Below, in pieces: positions 44,995 through 57,331 of a DNA stretch of 64,000 bases (position 1 is its first letter; the number at the start of each line of letters is the position of its first letter). The position numbers and the translations under genes are program-made. The stretch is from Knoellia sp. Soil729 (lineage in GTDB: Bacteria > Actinomycetota > Actinomycetes > Actinomycetales > Dermatophilaceae). The stretch covers positions 539,494 to 603,493 of the forward strand of contig NZ_LMSA01000002.1 in NCBI RefSeq assembly GCF_001427985.1. Direction: 5' to 3'. The notes below the pieces were generated by a model. The model was not told the origin of the DNA. It was given only the letters and a program-made list of their open reading frames with translations, and made no database searches.

Positions 44995-46453
44995 GGGGGG
45001 CCTCCTTGTCGGTGAAGTCGTACTGGGTGGCGCCGCCGCGAGGCTCTGACGTCACGGGGTCGGCGCCGGGCAGCGCCGGGGCGCCCACCTTGGCGGTCTC
45101 GCGCAGCCGCTGTCCGGGCAGCGGCGGGACGGGGTAGCCCCCGGCGTAGGGGTCGATCTCGTCGGGCGGGCCCTGGGCGGCCGCGGCCTCCTTGGCGATG
45201 GCACGGCTGTCCCACCACCAGCCGAAGGCCAGCGCGGCGATGGCCACGAGTCCGACGATGGCCAGCGACGCCACCGGGAAGCGGCGACCGGCGAGCTCGA
45301 GGGCGGCGTCCCCGAACCAGCCGTTCTGGGCGCCACGGAAGAACGCGACCAGCACGACCCACGCGAGGGTGGCCGGGATGAGGAACTTCCAGCCGAAGCG
45401 CATGAACTGGTCGTAGCGGGTGCGGGGCAGCGAGCCGCGCAGCCACACGAAGAAGAACATGAACATCCAGAGCTTGATGGTGAACCACAGCAGGCCCCAC
45501 CAGCCCTCGTTGAACATGCCGTCGTTGATCGCCGCGATCCCGGGAGGCGCCTGCCACCCGCCGAGGAACATCGTGGTGGCCAGGGCGGAGACGGTGAACA
45601 TGTTGATGTACTCGCCGAGGAAGAACATGGCGAAGCGCATCGAGCCGTACTCGGTGTGGAACCCACCGGTGAGCTCACCCTCACCCTCGGCGAGGTCGAA
45701 CGGCAGGCGGTTGGTCTCGCCCACCATGGTGATGACGTAGACGAAGAAGCTGAAGAACGCCGGGATGATGTACCAGATGCTGTGCTGGGCGCCCACGATC
45801 TGCGAGGTGGACATCGAGCCGCTGTAGAGGAAGACGGCGACGAGCGAGAGGCCCATGGCGATCTCGTAGGAGATCATCTGGGCCGAGCTGCGCAGGCCAC
45901 CCATGAGCGGGTAGGGCGAACCCGAGGACCAGCCGGCGAGCACGACCCCGTAGATGCCGATGCCGGCGATCGCGAGCACGAAGAGCACCGAGATCGAGGA
46001 GTCGGCGAGCTGCAGCGGCGTGCGGTGGCCGAAGAGGCTGATCTCACCGGCGAGCGGGATGATCGCGAAGCCGATGAAGCACATCGTCGCGGTGATGAGC
46101 GGCGCCAGCGTGAAGACGAACCGGTCCGCCTTGGCGGGGGTCACGTCCTCCTTGAGCATGGCCTTCATGCCGTCCGCGAGCGTCTGGAGCAGACCGAACG
46201 GGCCGTTGCGGTTGGGGCCGGGGCGCTGCTGCATCCGACCGATGACGCGACGCTCGAACCAGATGACCATCAGCGTCGACACGAGCAGGTAGACGAAGAT
46301 GATCAGCGCCTTGATGAGCGAGATCCACCACGGCGTGTCCGAGAAGTCGGCCGTCGGGTTGTCCTTGCCTTCGGCAGCAAGCGCCTGTATGCCGGTCAGC
46401 GCGTTCTCGGCGAACGCGCCGCTTGCGTCGTGGAGGGCCAGAAGAGTGCTCAT
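44987..46453 (-). CDS. nuoH: NADH-quinone oxidoreductase subunit H with C-terminal extension
   Basis: A 488-residue membrane subunit. The quinone-chamber signatures are canonical: [35 protein letters not shown] and [38 protein letters not shown], with the acidic loop intact. The core ends near residue 405. The last ~80 residues ([26 protein letters not shown] and onward) are Pro/Gly-rich and absent from E. coli NuoH (325 residues). Such tails are common in actinobacteria. The ATG overlaps the nuoG stop (ATGA). Confidence 0.95.
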   Translation of the reverse strand: MSTLLALHDASGAFAENALTGIQALAAEGKDNPTADFSDTPWWISLIKALIIFVYLLVSTLMVIWFERRVIGRMQQRPGPNRNGPFGLLQTLADGMKAMLKEDVTPAKADRFVFTLAPLITATMCFIGFAIIPLAGEISLFGHRTPLQLADSSISVLFVLAIAGIGIYGVVLAGWSSGSPYPLMGGLRSSAQMISYEIAMGLSLVAVFLYSGSMSTSQIVGAQHSIWYIIPAFFSFFVYVITMVGETNRLPFDLAEGEGELTGGFHTEYGSMRFAMFFLGEYINMFTVSALATTMFLGGWQAPPGIAAINDGMFNEGWWGLLWFTIKLWMFMFFFVWLRGSLPRTRYDQFMRFGWKFLIPATLAWVVLVAFFRGAQNGWFGDAALELAGRRFPVASLAIVGLVAIAALAFGWWWDSRAIAKEAAAAQGPPDEIDPYAGGYPVPPLPGQRLRETAKVGAPALPGADPVTSEPRGGATQYDFTDKEAPRG

Positions 46454-48933
46454 TGTGAGTCCACCTTGTCCAGCTTGGTGACGGAGACGCGGATGGCCGG
46501 TGCGTCGGCGAGGGTGCCCCGGAGGTCACAGCCGGCGGAGTTGGTCGGAAGCCAGACGACGTGGTCGGCCATCTCGGTGATGGCGACGGGGACGGTGACC
46601 GTCGAGTCTCCGGCGACCACGGTCACCGTGTCGCCGTCGACGACACCCAGCGAGTCGGCGGTGGCGGCTGACACCTTGGCGGCCGGCTTGGGGGCCGTGC
46701 CGGCGAGGAACGGCTCGCCGTCCTGGAGCCGGCCCTTGTCGAGGAGGTGGCGCCAGGTCGCGAGCACGAGGTGACCGTCCTCGGCGCTGGGGACCTCTCC
46801 GGCCTCGACCGAGGGGGCTGCGGCGCGAGCGCCCTGCCAGACGCCGAGGCGCTGCATCTCGGTGCGGATCTCGGCGACCGTGCGGCAGCCCAGGAACTCG
46901 CCGAGCTCGTCGGCGAGCATGTCGAGGGCACGGTGGTCGCTGACGTAGCCGGTGTCGATGGCGCGGTCGAAGTGACGCACGCGCCCCTCCCAGTCCACGA
47001 ACATGCCGGCCTTCTCTGCGTGGGCAGCGACGGGCAGGACGACGTCGGCCACGGCGGTCACCGCGGACTCACGGATCTCGAGGGAGACCACGAAGGTCGA
47101 CTCGAGCGCCTGCATCGCGTTGGCCGAGCCGAAGTCGAGCGGGTCGACTCCTCCGACCACGAGCGCTCCCAGCTGTCCGGTGCTGGCTGCCTCGAGCATC
47201 GCAGCGGCGTCACGCCCGGGGGTGCCGGGCAGTCCGACGACCCCCCAGGCAGCGGCCACCTCGGCGCGTGCCGAGGCGTCGGTGACGTCGCGGCCGCCGG
47301 GGAGCAGCGTGGGGAAGGCACCGGCCTCGAGGGCACCGCGCTCCCCCGCGCGACGCGGGACCCAGGCGAGGCGCGCGCCGGTCGTCTCGGCGAGACGGGC
47401 GGCGGCACTCAGGGCGCCGGGCACGGTCGCGAGACGCTCGCCGACGAGGATGATGGCGCCCTCGCCGCGCAGTGCCTCGGCCGCGTCACGCACGGTGTCG
47501 GGACCATTGCCCGGTGCGCCACTGGCCGAGCCCTTGCCGAGGGCGTCCAGCACCTCGGGCTCGGTGCCGGGGGCGGTGGGGATGAGGTGACCGGCGACCT
47601 TGGTGAGGCCACGGGTCGCCACGGGCGACACGGCATACACGGCCGTCTTGTTCTTGCGCGACGCCTTGCGCAGGCGCAGGAAGACGATCGGGCTCTCGTC
47701 CTCGGGCTCGAAGCCCGCGAGGACGACGGTCTTGGCCTGCTCGAGGTCGGCGTAGGTGACCGCACCGGACTGGGGCGAGGTGAGGACGACGTGCGAGGCG
47801 AGGAAGTCGGCCTCCTCGGCCGAGTGTGGCCGGGCGCGGAAGTCGACGTCGTTGGTGCCGAGGATGGTGCGCGCGAACTTGCCGTAGGCGTAGGCGTCCT
47901 CGGCGCTGACGCGCCCACCGACCAGGACGCCGGCGCCGGAGGCTGCCTTGAGTCCCTGCGCCGCGGCCTCGAGGGCCTCGCGCCACGACGCGACCTGGAG
48001 CTCACCGTCCTTGCGGACCATGGGCAGCTCGAGGCGGTCCGGGAGGGTGGAGTACTGGAAGGCCCAGCGGCCCTTGTCGCAGTTCCACTCCTCGTTGACC
48101 AGCGGCTCGTTGGAGGCCATCCGGCGCAGGACGGAGCCGCGGCGGTGGTCGGTGCGGATGGAGCAGCCGCTGGCGCAGTGCTCGCACGCGCTCTTGGTGG
48201 AGACGAGGTCGAACGGACGGGCCCGGAAGCGGTAGGCCGCCCCGGTGAGGGCGCCGACCGGGCAGATCTGGACGGTGTTGCCCGAGAAGTAGGACTCGAA
48301 GGGCTTCTCCTCGTAGATGCCGACCTGCTGGAGGGCACCACGCTCGACCAGGGCGATGAACGGGTCACCGGCGATCTGCTCGGAGAAGCGGGTGCACCGC
48401 GCGCAGAGGACGCAGCGCTCGCGGTCGAGGAGGACCTGGCTGGAGATGTTGATCGGCTTGGGGTAGGTGCGCTTGATGTCCTCGAAGCGGCTCACCGCGC
48501 GACCGTTGCTCATCGCCTGGTTCTGCAGGGGGCACTCGCCGCCCTTGTCGCAGACCGGGCAGTCCAGGGGGTGGTTGATGAGGAGGAACTCCATCTGCCC
48601 GTGCTGCGCCTTGTCGGCGACCGGGGAGGTGTGCTGGGTCTTGACGTCCATGCCGGGCGAGACGGTCATCGTGCAGGAGGCCTGCGGCTTCGGCATGGGA
48701 CGCAGCGTCCCGTCGGGACCGGGCGTCGCGACCTCGACGAGGCACTGGCGACACGCGCCGACCGGCTCGAGGAGCGGGTGGTCGCAGAAGCGCGGGATCT
48801 CGATGCCTGCCTGCTCGGCCGCACGGATCACGAGGGTGTTCTTGGCGACCGAGACGTCGATGCCGTCGATGGTGAGGTCCACCATCTCGACCGCCGGCTT
48901 CTCGGTGCGCTTGTCGTCGTCGGTCACAGTCAT
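46450..48933 (-). CDS. nuoG: NADH-quinone oxidoreductase subunit G (complete complex I)
   Basis: An 827-residue peripheral subunit, part of the NADH input module. The N-terminal 2Fe-2S (N1b) site is [15 protein letters not shown], followed by [14 protein letters not shown] (N5, with one His ligand) and [11 protein letters not shown] (N4). Near residue 249, CEHCASGC plus a Cys about 30 residues later gives the extra cluster N7 that only some bacteria keep. The rest is a molybdopterin-oxidoreductase-like fold without cofactor. It overlaps both nuoF and nuoH by 4 bp. Confidence 0.95.
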   Translation of the reverse strand: MTVTDDDKRTEKPAVEMVDLTIDGIDVSVAKNTLVIRAAEQAGIEIPRFCDHPLLEPVGACRQCLVEVATPGPDGTLRPMPKPQASCTMTVSPGMDVKTQHTSPVADKAQHGQMEFLLINHPLDCPVCDKGGECPLQNQAMSNGRAVSRFEDIKRTYPKPINISSQVLLDRERCVLCARCTRFSEQIAGDPFIALVERGALQQVGIYEEKPFESYFSGNTVQICPVGALTGAAYRFRARPFDLVSTKSACEHCASGCSIRTDHRRGSVLRRMASNEPLVNEEWNCDKGRWAFQYSTLPDRLELPMVRKDGELQVASWREALEAAAQGLKAASGAGVLVGGRVSAEDAYAYGKFARTILGTNDVDFRARPHSAEEADFLASHVVLTSPQSGAVTYADLEQAKTVVLAGFEPEDESPIVFLRLRKASRKNKTAVYAVSPVATRGLTKVAGHLIPTAPGTEPEVLDALGKGSASGAPGNGPDTVRDAAEALRGEGAIILVGERLATVPGALSAAARLAETTGARLAWVPRRAGERGALEAGAFPTLLPGGRDVTDASARAEVAAAWGVVGLPGTPGRDAAAMLEAASTGQLGALVVGGVDPLDFGSANAMQALESTFVVSLEIRESAVTAVADVVLPVAAHAEKAGMFVDWEGRVRHFDRAIDTGYVSDHRALDMLADELGEFLGCRTVAEIRTEMQRLGVWQGARAAAPSVEAGEVPSAEDGHLVLATWRHLLDKGRLQDGEPFLAGTAPKPAAKVSAATADSLGVVDGDTVTVVAGDSTVTVPVAITEMADHVVWLPTNSAGCDLRGTLADAPAIRVSVTKLDKVDSQ

Positions 48934-50243
48934 GCCGTCACGCGGTCCTTGTGGAAGAGCGTCGACTCGCTGGAGTCGAACGGGCAGCGGCCCTCGGTGA
49001 GGTGGGCGATGAACTCGTCCCGGAAGTACTGGATGGAGCTCGTGATCGGGCTCGTCGCACCGTCACCGAGCGCGCAGAACGCCCGGCCGAGGATGTTGTC
49101 GCAGATGTCGAGCAGCTTCTCGAGGTCCTCCTCGTCGCCCAGCCCGTGCTCGAGCCGGCCGAGGATCTGCTTGAGCCACCACGTGCCCTCACGGCAGGGG
49201 GTGCACTTGCCGCAGGACTCGTGCTTGTAGAAGTCGGTCCAGCGGTCCACGGCGCGCACGACACACGTCGTCTCGTCGAAGATCTGCAGGGCTCGCGTGC
49301 CGAGCATCGAGCCGGCCGCCGCGACCGACTCGAAGTCGAGCGGGATGTCGAGGTGCTCTGCCGTGAAGAGCGGAGTCGAGGAGCCACCGGGGGTCCAGAA
49401 CTTCAGCGCCTTCTCGGGGTCGCGCATGCCTCCGGCCATGTCGAGCAGCTCGCGCAGCGTGATGCCGAGCGGTGCTTCGTACTGGCCGGGGTTCTTGACG
49501 TGGCCCGAGAGGCTGAAGATGCCGAAGCCTTGGGACTTCTCGGTGCCCATGTCGCTGAACCAGTCGGCGCCGTGGAGCAGAATCGGCGGGATCGAGGCGA
49601 TCGACTCGACGTTGTTGACCACCGTCGGGCGCGCATAGAGCCCGGCCACGGCGGGGAACGGCGGCTTGAGCCGCGGCTGGCCGCGACGTCCCTCGAGGCT
49701 GTCGAGGAGCGCGGTCTCCTCACCACAGATGTAGGCGCCGGCACCGGCGTGCACGGTGATGTCGAGGTCGAAGCCCGAGCCGTGGATGTTCTTGCCGAGG
49801 TGGCCTGCGGCGTAGGCCTCCTCGACGGCGCGCAGGAGGCGACGGTAGACGTGGACGACCTCGCCACGCACATAGATGAAGGCGTGGTTGCAGCCGATGG
49901 CGTAGGACGTGATGACGCAGCCCTCGATGAGGAACTGCGGTGCCGCCATCATGAGCGGGATGTCCTTGCAGGTGCCCGGCTCGGACTCGTCGGCGTTGAC
50001 GACGAGGTAGCGGGGTCCGCCGTCCGGCGGGGGCAGGAAGCCCCACTTCATGCCGGTCGGGAAGCCTGCTCCACCGCGTCCGCGCAGCCCGGAGTCCTTG
50101 GTGGCCTGGACCAGGTCGGCCGGCGCCATGGCCAGGGCCTTCTTGAGCGCCTTGTAGCCCTCGTTGCGCTCGTAGGTCTCGAGCGTCCAGCTCTGGGGGT
50201 CGTCCCAGAACTTCGTGAGGATCGGCGTCAGCGTGGTGCTCAT
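48930..50243 (-). CDS. nuoF: NADH-quinone oxidoreductase subunit F (complete complex I)
   Basis: A 437-residue subunit that takes the hydride from [21 protein letters not shown] binds NADH and [23 protein letters not shown] is the flavin loop, and [13 protein letters not shown] plus a later Cys near residue 400 hold cluster N3. The ATG at 50243 follows GAGGACC. A 58-bp gap to nuoE is the largest break between nuoA and nuoG. Confidence 0.95.
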   Translation of the reverse strand: MSTTLTPILTKFWDDPQSWTLETYERNEGYKALKKALAMAPADLVQATKDSGLRGRGGAGFPTGMKWGFLPPPDGGPRYLVVNADESEPGTCKDIPLMMAAPQFLIEGCVITSYAIGCNHAFIYVRGEVVHVYRRLLRAVEEAYAAGHLGKNIHGSGFDLDITVHAGAGAYICGEETALLDSLEGRRGQPRLKPPFPAVAGLYARPTVVNNVESIASIPPILLHGADWFSDMGTEKSQGFGIFSLSGHVKNPGQYEAPLGITLRELLDMAGGMRDPEKALKFWTPGGSSTPLFTAEHLDIPLDFESVAAAGSMLGTRALQIFDETTCVVRAVDRWTDFYKHESCGKCTPCREGTWWLKQILGRLEHGLGDEEDLEKLLDICDNILGRAFCALGDGATSPITSSIQYFRDEFIAHLTEGRCPFDSSESTLFHKDRVTA

Positions 50244-50301
50244 CGGGGTCCTCGCAAAGTATCGGAGGGACGAAGGAGCGAAGAACGTCGTGGGGTGATG
50301 G

Positions 50302-51674
50302 TCATGCTTCGTCGCCCTTCTGCGTGCGTTCTTGCGCGTTGGTGAAGCCCGCCGCCCGGGCAGCGGCCTCGTCACGGAACCACACCTCGGCCAAGGTCTG
50401 TGCGTAGGTCGGTGACGTCGGCGTGTGGAAGAGCATGGAGGCGGGGCTGCCCTTGATGACCCAACCCTGGGGGCCGGTGCCGTCCAGCGCCGGGTCGACG
50501 GAGCCGTCGCCGTAGGACGAGGTGGAGAAGCCCGGAGGGGCCTCGCCGTCGGTCTGGACGGTGGCGCCCTGCGAGGCGGGAGAGGCTGGCGTGCCCACCA
50601 GCGGCGCCTCGCCCTTGGGCTCGGCCTCCTTGGTGGAGGTGCCGTCGTCGAACAGCGTGGCCGGCTCGGCCTCCGCCTGGGGCGTGGACGGCTTCGCGGG
50701 CTTGTCCGACTTCTTGGACTTCTTGGACTTCTCCGGCTTGTCCGAGGCGTCGGACGTGTCGGCCGACGTCTCAGCCGGCTCCTTGGCCTTCTCGCCGCCG
50801 GGCTTCTCGTCGGGCTCGTTGGCGTGCGCGTTGACCGAGCTGTGGCGACCGGCGGCCTTGCCCTCGACCGTGTCACCCTCGGCGCTGGGCTGGGTGGCGG
50901 TGTCGCTGTTGGAGCCGTCGGTGCCGTCGGTGCCCGAGTCGTCCGAGGCGTGGTCCTCGGATCCCTGGGGTGCCTCCCAGCCGTTCTCGTGCGCGACCTC
51001 GAGGCCGATGACCGAGGCCGGTCCCGCGCCGACGCCCTCGTCGGCGCGGCCGTCGTGGAAGCCGGCGAGCACACGCGACATCTGCTTGAAGGTGCACACC
51101 GAGTTGGGGCCGCGGGTCGGCTTCACCGGGGCGCCCGAACGCAGGTCGTCCACCAGCTGGTTGGTCGACTCCGGGGTCTGGTTGTCGAAGAACTCCCAGT
51201 TGGCCATGACGACGGGGGCGTAGTCACAGGCCGCGTTGCACTCGATGCGCTCGAGGGTGACCTTGCCGTCAGCGGTTGTCTCGTCGTGGCCGATGCCCAG
51301 GTGCTCGGAGACGGAGTCCCAGATCTCGTCGCCGCCCATGATCGCGCAGAGCGTGTTCGTGCAGACGCCGACGGTGTACTCACCGTTGGGGTGACGCTTG
51401 TACTGGGTGTAGAAGGTCGCGACCCCCGACACCTCCGCGCGGGTCAGCTCGAGGATCTCGGCGCAGAAGTCGATGCCACGACCGGTGACGTAGCTGTCGA
51501 CCGACTGCACGAGGTGCAGCAACGGGAGCAGCGCCGAGCGCTTCTGCGGGTAGCGGGCGATGATCTGCTCGGCGTCCGCGTGCAGCTGCGCGAGCTGCTC
51601 CGCGGCATACGGCTCCTTGGACTCCGGTGACACGGTGAGGTGACCGGAGGCCGTCTGCAATCCGTAGTAGTCCA

Positions 51675-51675
<1 letters not shown>
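50302..51675 (-). CDS. nuoE: NADH-quinone oxidoreductase subunit E with linker and C-terminal sunset-like domain
   Basis: A 457-residue protein, more than twice the usual NuoE. Residues 1-205 are the thioredoxin-like NuoE fold with cluster N1a ligands C105, C110, C146 and C150 (GVCTNTLC, IECNAAC). Residues about 235-403 are a low-complexity linker rich in Ser, Asp, Lys, Glu and Pro. Residues 404-457 (GWVIKGSPASMLFHTPTSPT, then AEVWFRDEAAARAAGFTNA) look like the small module called sunset domain in actinobacterial ribosomal proteins L17 and L21 variants. The domain name is from memory and should be confirmed. Start ATG 51675 overlaps the nuoD stop by one base. Confidence 0.92.
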
Positions 51676-53137
<1,462 letters not shown>

Positions 53138-53138
<1 letters not shown>

Positions 53139-53929
53139 CAGTTGTACGACCTCCGCTCGTCGGGCGGCGGGACCGTGCCGCCCTTGTATTCCACCGGGAT
53201 GCCACCCAGCGGGTAGTCCTTGCGCTGGGGGTGCCCCGGCCAGTCGTCGGGCATGAGGATGCGGGTGAGGGCGGGGTGGCCCTCGAAGATGATGCCGAAC
53301 ATGTCCCAGGTCTCGCGCTCGTGCCAGTCGGCCGCGGGGTAGGTCTCGACGATCGAGGGGATCGTGGGGTCGCCCTCGGGCGCGGTGACCTCGAGCCGGA
53401 CACGGCGGTTGTGGGTGATCGAGAGCAGGTGGTAGACCGCGTGCAGCTCGCGACCGGTCTCGTTGGGGAAGTGGACCCCCGAGACCCCGGTGCAGATCTC
53501 GAAGCGCAGGGCAGGGTCGTCGCGCATCGTGCGGGCCACCGTCGGCAGCGCCTCGCGGGCGATGTGCAGCGTGAGCTCGCCCCGGTCGACGACCACACGC
53601 TGGACGGCATGCACGTATGCCGTGTCACCGGCAGCGTCGAGGGCTGCACCGAGCGTGTCGGTCAGCTCGTCGAAGTAGCCGCCGTAGGGCTTCTGCGACG
53701 ATCCGGGCAAGAGGATCGGGGTGCGCAGTCCGCCGTAGCCGGAGGTGTCGCCACCGCGCGTCGCGCCGAACATCCCGCGGCGCTCGCCGACCTGGACGGG
53801 CGTGGTGTCGTCCGTCGCCAGCGCCTTGGTGAGGTCGACGTCGGTGGCGTGGAAGTCGTGCGAGTCCAGGGTCGGGTCCGGCGGAGTCGCCGTGGGCTTC
53901 TCGGCGCTCGCCTTGGCGTCGTCACTCAT
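53138..53929 (-). CDS. nuoC: NADH-quinone oxidoreductase subunit C (complete complex I)
   Basis: A 263-residue subunit. [42 protein letters not shown] is the complete family signature. About 80 residues precede the core, with many Asp/Thr ([21 protein letters not shown]), a usual actinobacterial extension. The ATG at 53929 shares ATGA with the nuoB stop. Confidence 0.95.
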
Positions 53930-54522
53930 GCGAGGAGGTTCCTCCCGGGCGTCGCGGTCAGCGCCTCGTGGTCGTGGGTCGGCTGCATGAGGTGGGTCGG
54001 GGTGGCGCGCAGGGCGGCCTCCTCGGCGGCACGTGCGGCGGCGATCCGGTTCACGCCCAGCTTGGAGTTCTGGATCTGGTCGTGCAGCTCGATGATGGCG
54101 TTGAGCAGCATCTCGGGGCGCGGAGGGCAGCCGGGCAGGTAGATGTCGACCGGGATGATGTGGTCGACACCCTGCACGATCGCGTAGTTGTTGAACATGC
54201 CGCCCGAGCTGGCGCAGACGCCCATCGAGATGACCCACTTGGGGTTGGGCATCTGGTCGTAGACCTGGCGGACGACCGGCGCCATCTTGTTGGAAACGCG
54301 TCCGGCGACGATCATGAGGTCGGCCTGTCGCGGCGTCGCCGAGAAGCGCTCCATGCCGAAGCGGGCGATGTCGTAGTCCGGGGTGCCGACGGCCATCATC
54401 TCGATGGCGCAGCAGGCGAGCCCGAACGTGGCGGGCCAGATCGAGGCCTTGCGCATGTATCCGGCGACGTTCTCGAGCGTCGTCAGGACGAAGCCTGCGG
54501 GGAGCTTCTCCTCGAGTCCCAT
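53926..54522 (-). CDS. nuoB: NADH-quinone oxidoreductase subunit B (complete complex I)
   Basis: A 198-residue subunit with all N2 cluster ligands: [25 protein letters not shown] and [11 protein letters not shown]. The C-terminal ~40 residues ([17 protein letters not shown]) are a polar tail. The ATG at 54522 is 47 bp after the nuoA stop. Confidence 0.95.
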   Translation of the reverse strand: MGLEEKLPAGFVLTTLENVAGYMRKASIWPATFGLACCAIEMMAVGTPDYDIARFGMERFSATPRQADLMIVAGRVSNKMAPVVRQVYDQMPNPKWVISMGVCASSGGMFNNYAIVQGVDHIIPVDIYLPGCPPRPEMLLNAIIELHDQIQNSKLGVNRIAAARAAEEAALRATPTHLMQPTHDHEALTATPGRNLLA

Positions 54523-54569
54523 CTAGAGACCCCTTCCGATCGGGTGAACAGTGGTGGCGAGCGTGGTCA

Positions 54570-54932
54570 TCAGTCCCATTCCAGACCGCCGCGCTTCCAC
54601 ACGTAGGCGTAGGCGACGAACACGGTGAGGATGAACAGGACCATCTCGACGAGCGCGAACAGGCCGAGCTGGTCGAAGGCGACGGCGAACGGGTAGAGGA
54701 ACACCGACTCGATGTCGAAGATGATGAAGAGCATGGCCGTGATGAAGTACTTGATCGGCACGCGACCACCGCCGTCGGCCCGCGGCGAGGGCTGGATGCC
54801 GCACTCGTAGGGCTCGGACTTGGCGCGGTTGTAGCGCTTGGGCCCGACGACGAGGCTGGTGCCCACCGACAGCGCGGCGAACCCGAAGCCGAGCGCCAGC
54901 AGGAAGAGGATTGGGACGTAGGGGTTGCTCAT
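54570..54932 (-). CDS. nuoA: NADH-quinone oxidoreductase subunit A, first gene of the complete operon
   Basis: A 120-residue three-helix protein. [47 protein letters not shown] shows the conserved Cys/Gly loop and the FDIE motif. The FDIE acid is present here but altered in the second-cluster paralogue. It starts a run of 15 genes on the minus strand through the polyprenyl synthase. A long leader (about 240 bp) and a Rex-like operator lie upstream. Confidence 0.95.
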   Translation of the reverse strand: MSNPYVPILFLLALGFGFAALSVGTSLVVGPKRYNRAKSEPYECGIQPSPRADGGGRVPIKYFITAMLFIIFDIESVFLYPFAVAFDQLGLFALVEMVLFILTVFVAYAYVWKRGGLEWD

Positions 54933-55175
54933 CGCTGGTCAACTCCCCTTTCGGTGCCTGGGTGTGCGGCGGCGCGGATCACGCGCCCCATCGTAGAGGT
55001 CGTGACGCAGGTCTCAACTGCAGCGCCGTCCGGCACGACGGCAGGGGCGCGGCGTGCTCCAGCAACGGAACCGGCCGAACCGGCTCCGATGAGGACGACG
55101 TCCGCGCGAGCGGAGGAGCGGACGGTACTGGCGAGGCCAGCAGCATCTAGGACCAGGGTCAACGTCACACCTTGC
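54933..55175 (-). other. Long untranslated leader of the nuoA-N operon
   Basis: Between nuoA and the Rex-like site I see no convincing gene. An open minus-strand frame (54929-55168, 79 codons) overlaps the nuoA start, but its third-position GC (about 69% by my count) is well below its neighbours. AGGGGAG, about 12 bp before the nuoA ATG, is the likely ribosome site. Confidence 0.5.
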
Positions 55176-55210
55176 TTGTGAAAGTCTTCACGAACCAGCG
55201 ACCCACTCTA
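55176..55210 (-). promoter_or_regulatory. nuoA promoter with Rex-like operator
   Basis: TTGTGAAAGTCTTCACGA (55176-55193) matches the Rex operator TGTGAA-N4-TTCACA at 11 of 12 fixed bases. Just upstream on the minus strand is a possible -10, TAGAGT (55205-55210). Rex binding there would block transcription start. In Streptomyces, Rex is known to repress the nuo operon when NADH is low. Confidence 0.75.
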
Positions 55211-55264
55211 TGCAGCCGCGATCCGGCCGTTCACTAAGGCGAACCTAAGTGGGGTGGAGGGGCC

Positions 55265-55960
55265 TCAGGCGAGCTTGACCGCGCGGTGCAGGGCGACGAT
55301 CCCGCCCGTGAGGTTGCGCCAGGCCACGTCGCTCCAGCCCGCCTGCGCCACCCGCGTCGCGAGCGCCTTCTGGTCGGGCCACGCCTGGATGGACTCGGCC
55401 AGGTAGACGTAGGACTCGGGGTTGGAGCTCACCTTGCGGGCGACCCGGGGCAGGGCCTCCATGAGGTACTCGCTGTAGACCTTGCGGAACGGCCCGTTGA
55501 CCGGCTGGCTGAACTCGCAGACGACGAGGCGTCCGCCGGGCCTGGTCACCCGGGCGAACTCGCGCAGCGCCGCGTCGGCGTCGGCCACGTTGCGCAGCCC
55601 GAACGACATCGTCACGGCGTCGAACGAATCGTCGGCGAACGGCAGCCGCATCGCGTCGGCCGCGGTGAAGCCGAGGTCGTCACGACGCTTCTTGCCCACA
55701 CGCAGCATGCCGAGCGAGAAGTCGGCGGGCACGACGTGGACGCCCCTGTCGGCGAAGGGCTCGCTCGAGGTCCCGGTGCCAGCGGCGATGTCGAGGATCC
55801 GCTCCCCTGCCCGGGCCTCCAGGGCCTGCAGGACGGCGCGTCGCCACAACCGGTCCTGGCCGAGGGAGAGCACGTCGTTGGTCACGTCGTACCGCTCGGC
55901 GACGTCGTCGAACATCGCGGCGACGTCGCGGGGGTCCTTGTCGAGGGAGGCGCGGCTCAT
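55265..55960 (-). CDS. menG: Demethylmenaquinone methyltransferase
   Basis: A 231-residue class I methyltransferase of the UbiE/MenG family, which performs the last ring methylation of menaquinone. [27 protein letters not shown] is the usual opening, [13 protein letters not shown] the SAM-binding loop, and [29 protein letters not shown] the family signature. It is divergent from menF with about 72 bp between the starts, and 332 bp separate its stop from nuoA on the same strand. Confidence 0.96.
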   Translation of the reverse strand: MSRASLDKDPRDVAAMFDDVAERYDVTNDVLSLGQDRLWRRAVLQALEARAGERILDIAAGTGTSSEPFADRGVHVVPADFSLGMLRVGKKRRDDLGFTAADAMRLPFADDSFDAVTMSFGLRNVADADAALREFARVTRPGGRLVVCEFSQPVNGPFRKVYSEYLMEALPRVARKVSSNPESYVYLAESIQAWPDQKALATRVAQAGWSDVAWRNLTGGIVALHRAVKLA

Positions 55961-56032
55961 GTCGTCATCCTCTCACCGCGAGACGACGGCTCCGCGCGAG
56001 GCATCTCGGCGAGGAGGTTACGCTCAGCGGTG

Positions 56033-57331
56033 ATGACGTCCCTGCCCACGTCCGACCAGGACCTCGCCCCCCACGCGCCCCTCGTCACCCGCACCGTCGC
56101 GCTGTCCCCCGCGGGCGGCACGGCCCTGCTGGAGCTCCTGCCTGCGACGAGCCCGCGCGACACCACGTCATGGGTCCGTCGCGGTGACGGCCTCGTCGGC
56201 TGGGGCCGCGCCGCCTCGGTGACGGTCCACGGCTCGGACCGTTTCGCCGTGCTCGAGGCCTGGTGGCGCTCGGTCGCCGGCGCGGCCGTCGTGCGCGACG
56301 AGGTCGACCTGCCGGGCACCGGACCCGTCGCCTTCGGCTCGATCGCGTATGCCGCCGACTCACCCTCCGGTGCCACGCTCGTCGTGCCCGCGGTCGTCGT
56401 CGGGCGCCGCGGTGACCAGTGGTGGGTGACGACGATGTCCACCGACGGCGTCCCGCCGGGCGTGGACCCGCAGGCATGCTCCGACGTGGGGGCACCGGGT
56501 GACGTGACCTTTGCGGATGGCTCCCTGTCCCCGACCGAGTGGGCCGGAGCCGTCGCGGAGGCGGTCTCCCGCATCCAGGCGGGCGACCTCGACAAGGTCG
56601 TCCTGGCCCGCGACCTCGACGTGCGCACGGCCGCGCCGATCGACGTACGGTGGCTGCTGGCGCGACTGGCCGAGACCTATGGGTCCACGTGGGTCTTCGC
56701 CGTCGACGGTCTCGTCGGGGCGACCCCGGAGATGCTCGTGCGCCGCGAGAAGGGTCTGGTGACCTCTCGGGTGCTGGCGGGGACGATCCGCCGCACCGGG
56801 GACGACGACCACGACCTCGCGCTCGCCGCGTCGCTGGCCCGCTCGTCGAAGGACCTCGAGGAGCACGAGTACGCCGTGCGCTCGGTCGCCGACGCCCTTG
56901 CCCCGCACTGCTCCTCCATGAACGTGCCCGAGGCCCCTTTCGTCCTGCACCTGTCCAACGTCATGCACCTGGCGACCGACGTCGCCGGAGTCCTGACCGA
57001 CGAGACCACCTCCCTGTCGCTCGCCGCGGCCCTGCACCCGAGCGCTGCCGTCTGCGGGACACCGAGGGCTGACGCCGACGCGTTGATCACCGAGCTCGAG
57101 CACATGGACCGCGGCCGCTACGCCGGGCCGGTCGGCTGGATGGACGCTCGCGGTGACGGTGAATGGGGAATCGCGTTGCGCTCGGGCGCGATTGACCCTG
57201 ACGACCCGCAACGCATGTCCCTGTATGCCGGGTGCGGCATCGTCGCGGGTTCGGTCCCGGAGTCCGAGGTGGCCGAGTCCGACGCCAAGCTCATCCCCAT
57301 GCGCGACGCCCTCACCGCCCAGCCACGATGA
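56033..57331 (+). CDS. menF: Isochorismate synthase
   Basis: A 432-residue chorismate-using enzyme. It converts chorismate to isochorismate, the first step of menaquinone synthesis. The C-terminal ~260 residues hold the catalytic domain: GDLDKVVLARDLDV, then TPEMLVRREKGLVTSRVLAGTIRR and GWMDARGDGEWGIALRSG with the general-acid region. GAGGAGG stands 16 bp before the ATG at 56033; a GTG one codon upstream is equally possible. In the same strand the next gene, a HAD hydrolase, overlaps by 4 bp. Confidence 0.93.
   Translation: MTSLPTSDQDLAPHAPLVTRTVALSPAGGTALLELLPATSPRDTTSWVRRGDGLVGWGRAASVTVHGSDRFAVLEAWWRSVAGAAVVRDEVDLPGTGPVAFGSIAYAADSPSGATLVVPAVVVGRRGDQWWVTTMSTDGVPPGVDPQACSDVGAPGDVTFADGSLSPTEWAGAVAEAVSRIQAGDLDKVVLARDLDVRTAAPIDVRWLLARLAETYGSTWVFAVDGLVGATPEMLVRREKGLVTSRVLAGTIRRTGDDDHDLALAASLARSSKDLEEHEYAVRSVADALAPHCSSMNVPEAPFVLHLSNVMHLATDVAGVLTDETTSLSLAAALHPSAAVCGTPRADADALITELEHMDRGRYAGPVGWMDARGDGEWGIALRSGAIDPDDPQRMSLYAGCGIVAGSVPESEVAESDAKLIPMRDALTAQPR

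Noticed and set aside
54929..55168. Minus-strand frame of 79 codons overlapping the nuoA start, with a VVLIGAGSAGSV stretch like an FAD-binding loop
   Set aside because: Third-position GC is about 69% by my count, well below real genes here, there is no further FAD fold, and it lies in the probable nuo leader. Treated as non-coding.
55231..55250. TTAGGTTCGCCTTAGTGAA (minus strand) resembling a DtxR/IdeR iron box
   Set aside because: Only about 13 of 19 positions fit the consensus; the left half is perfect but the right half is poor. Not strong enough to call.
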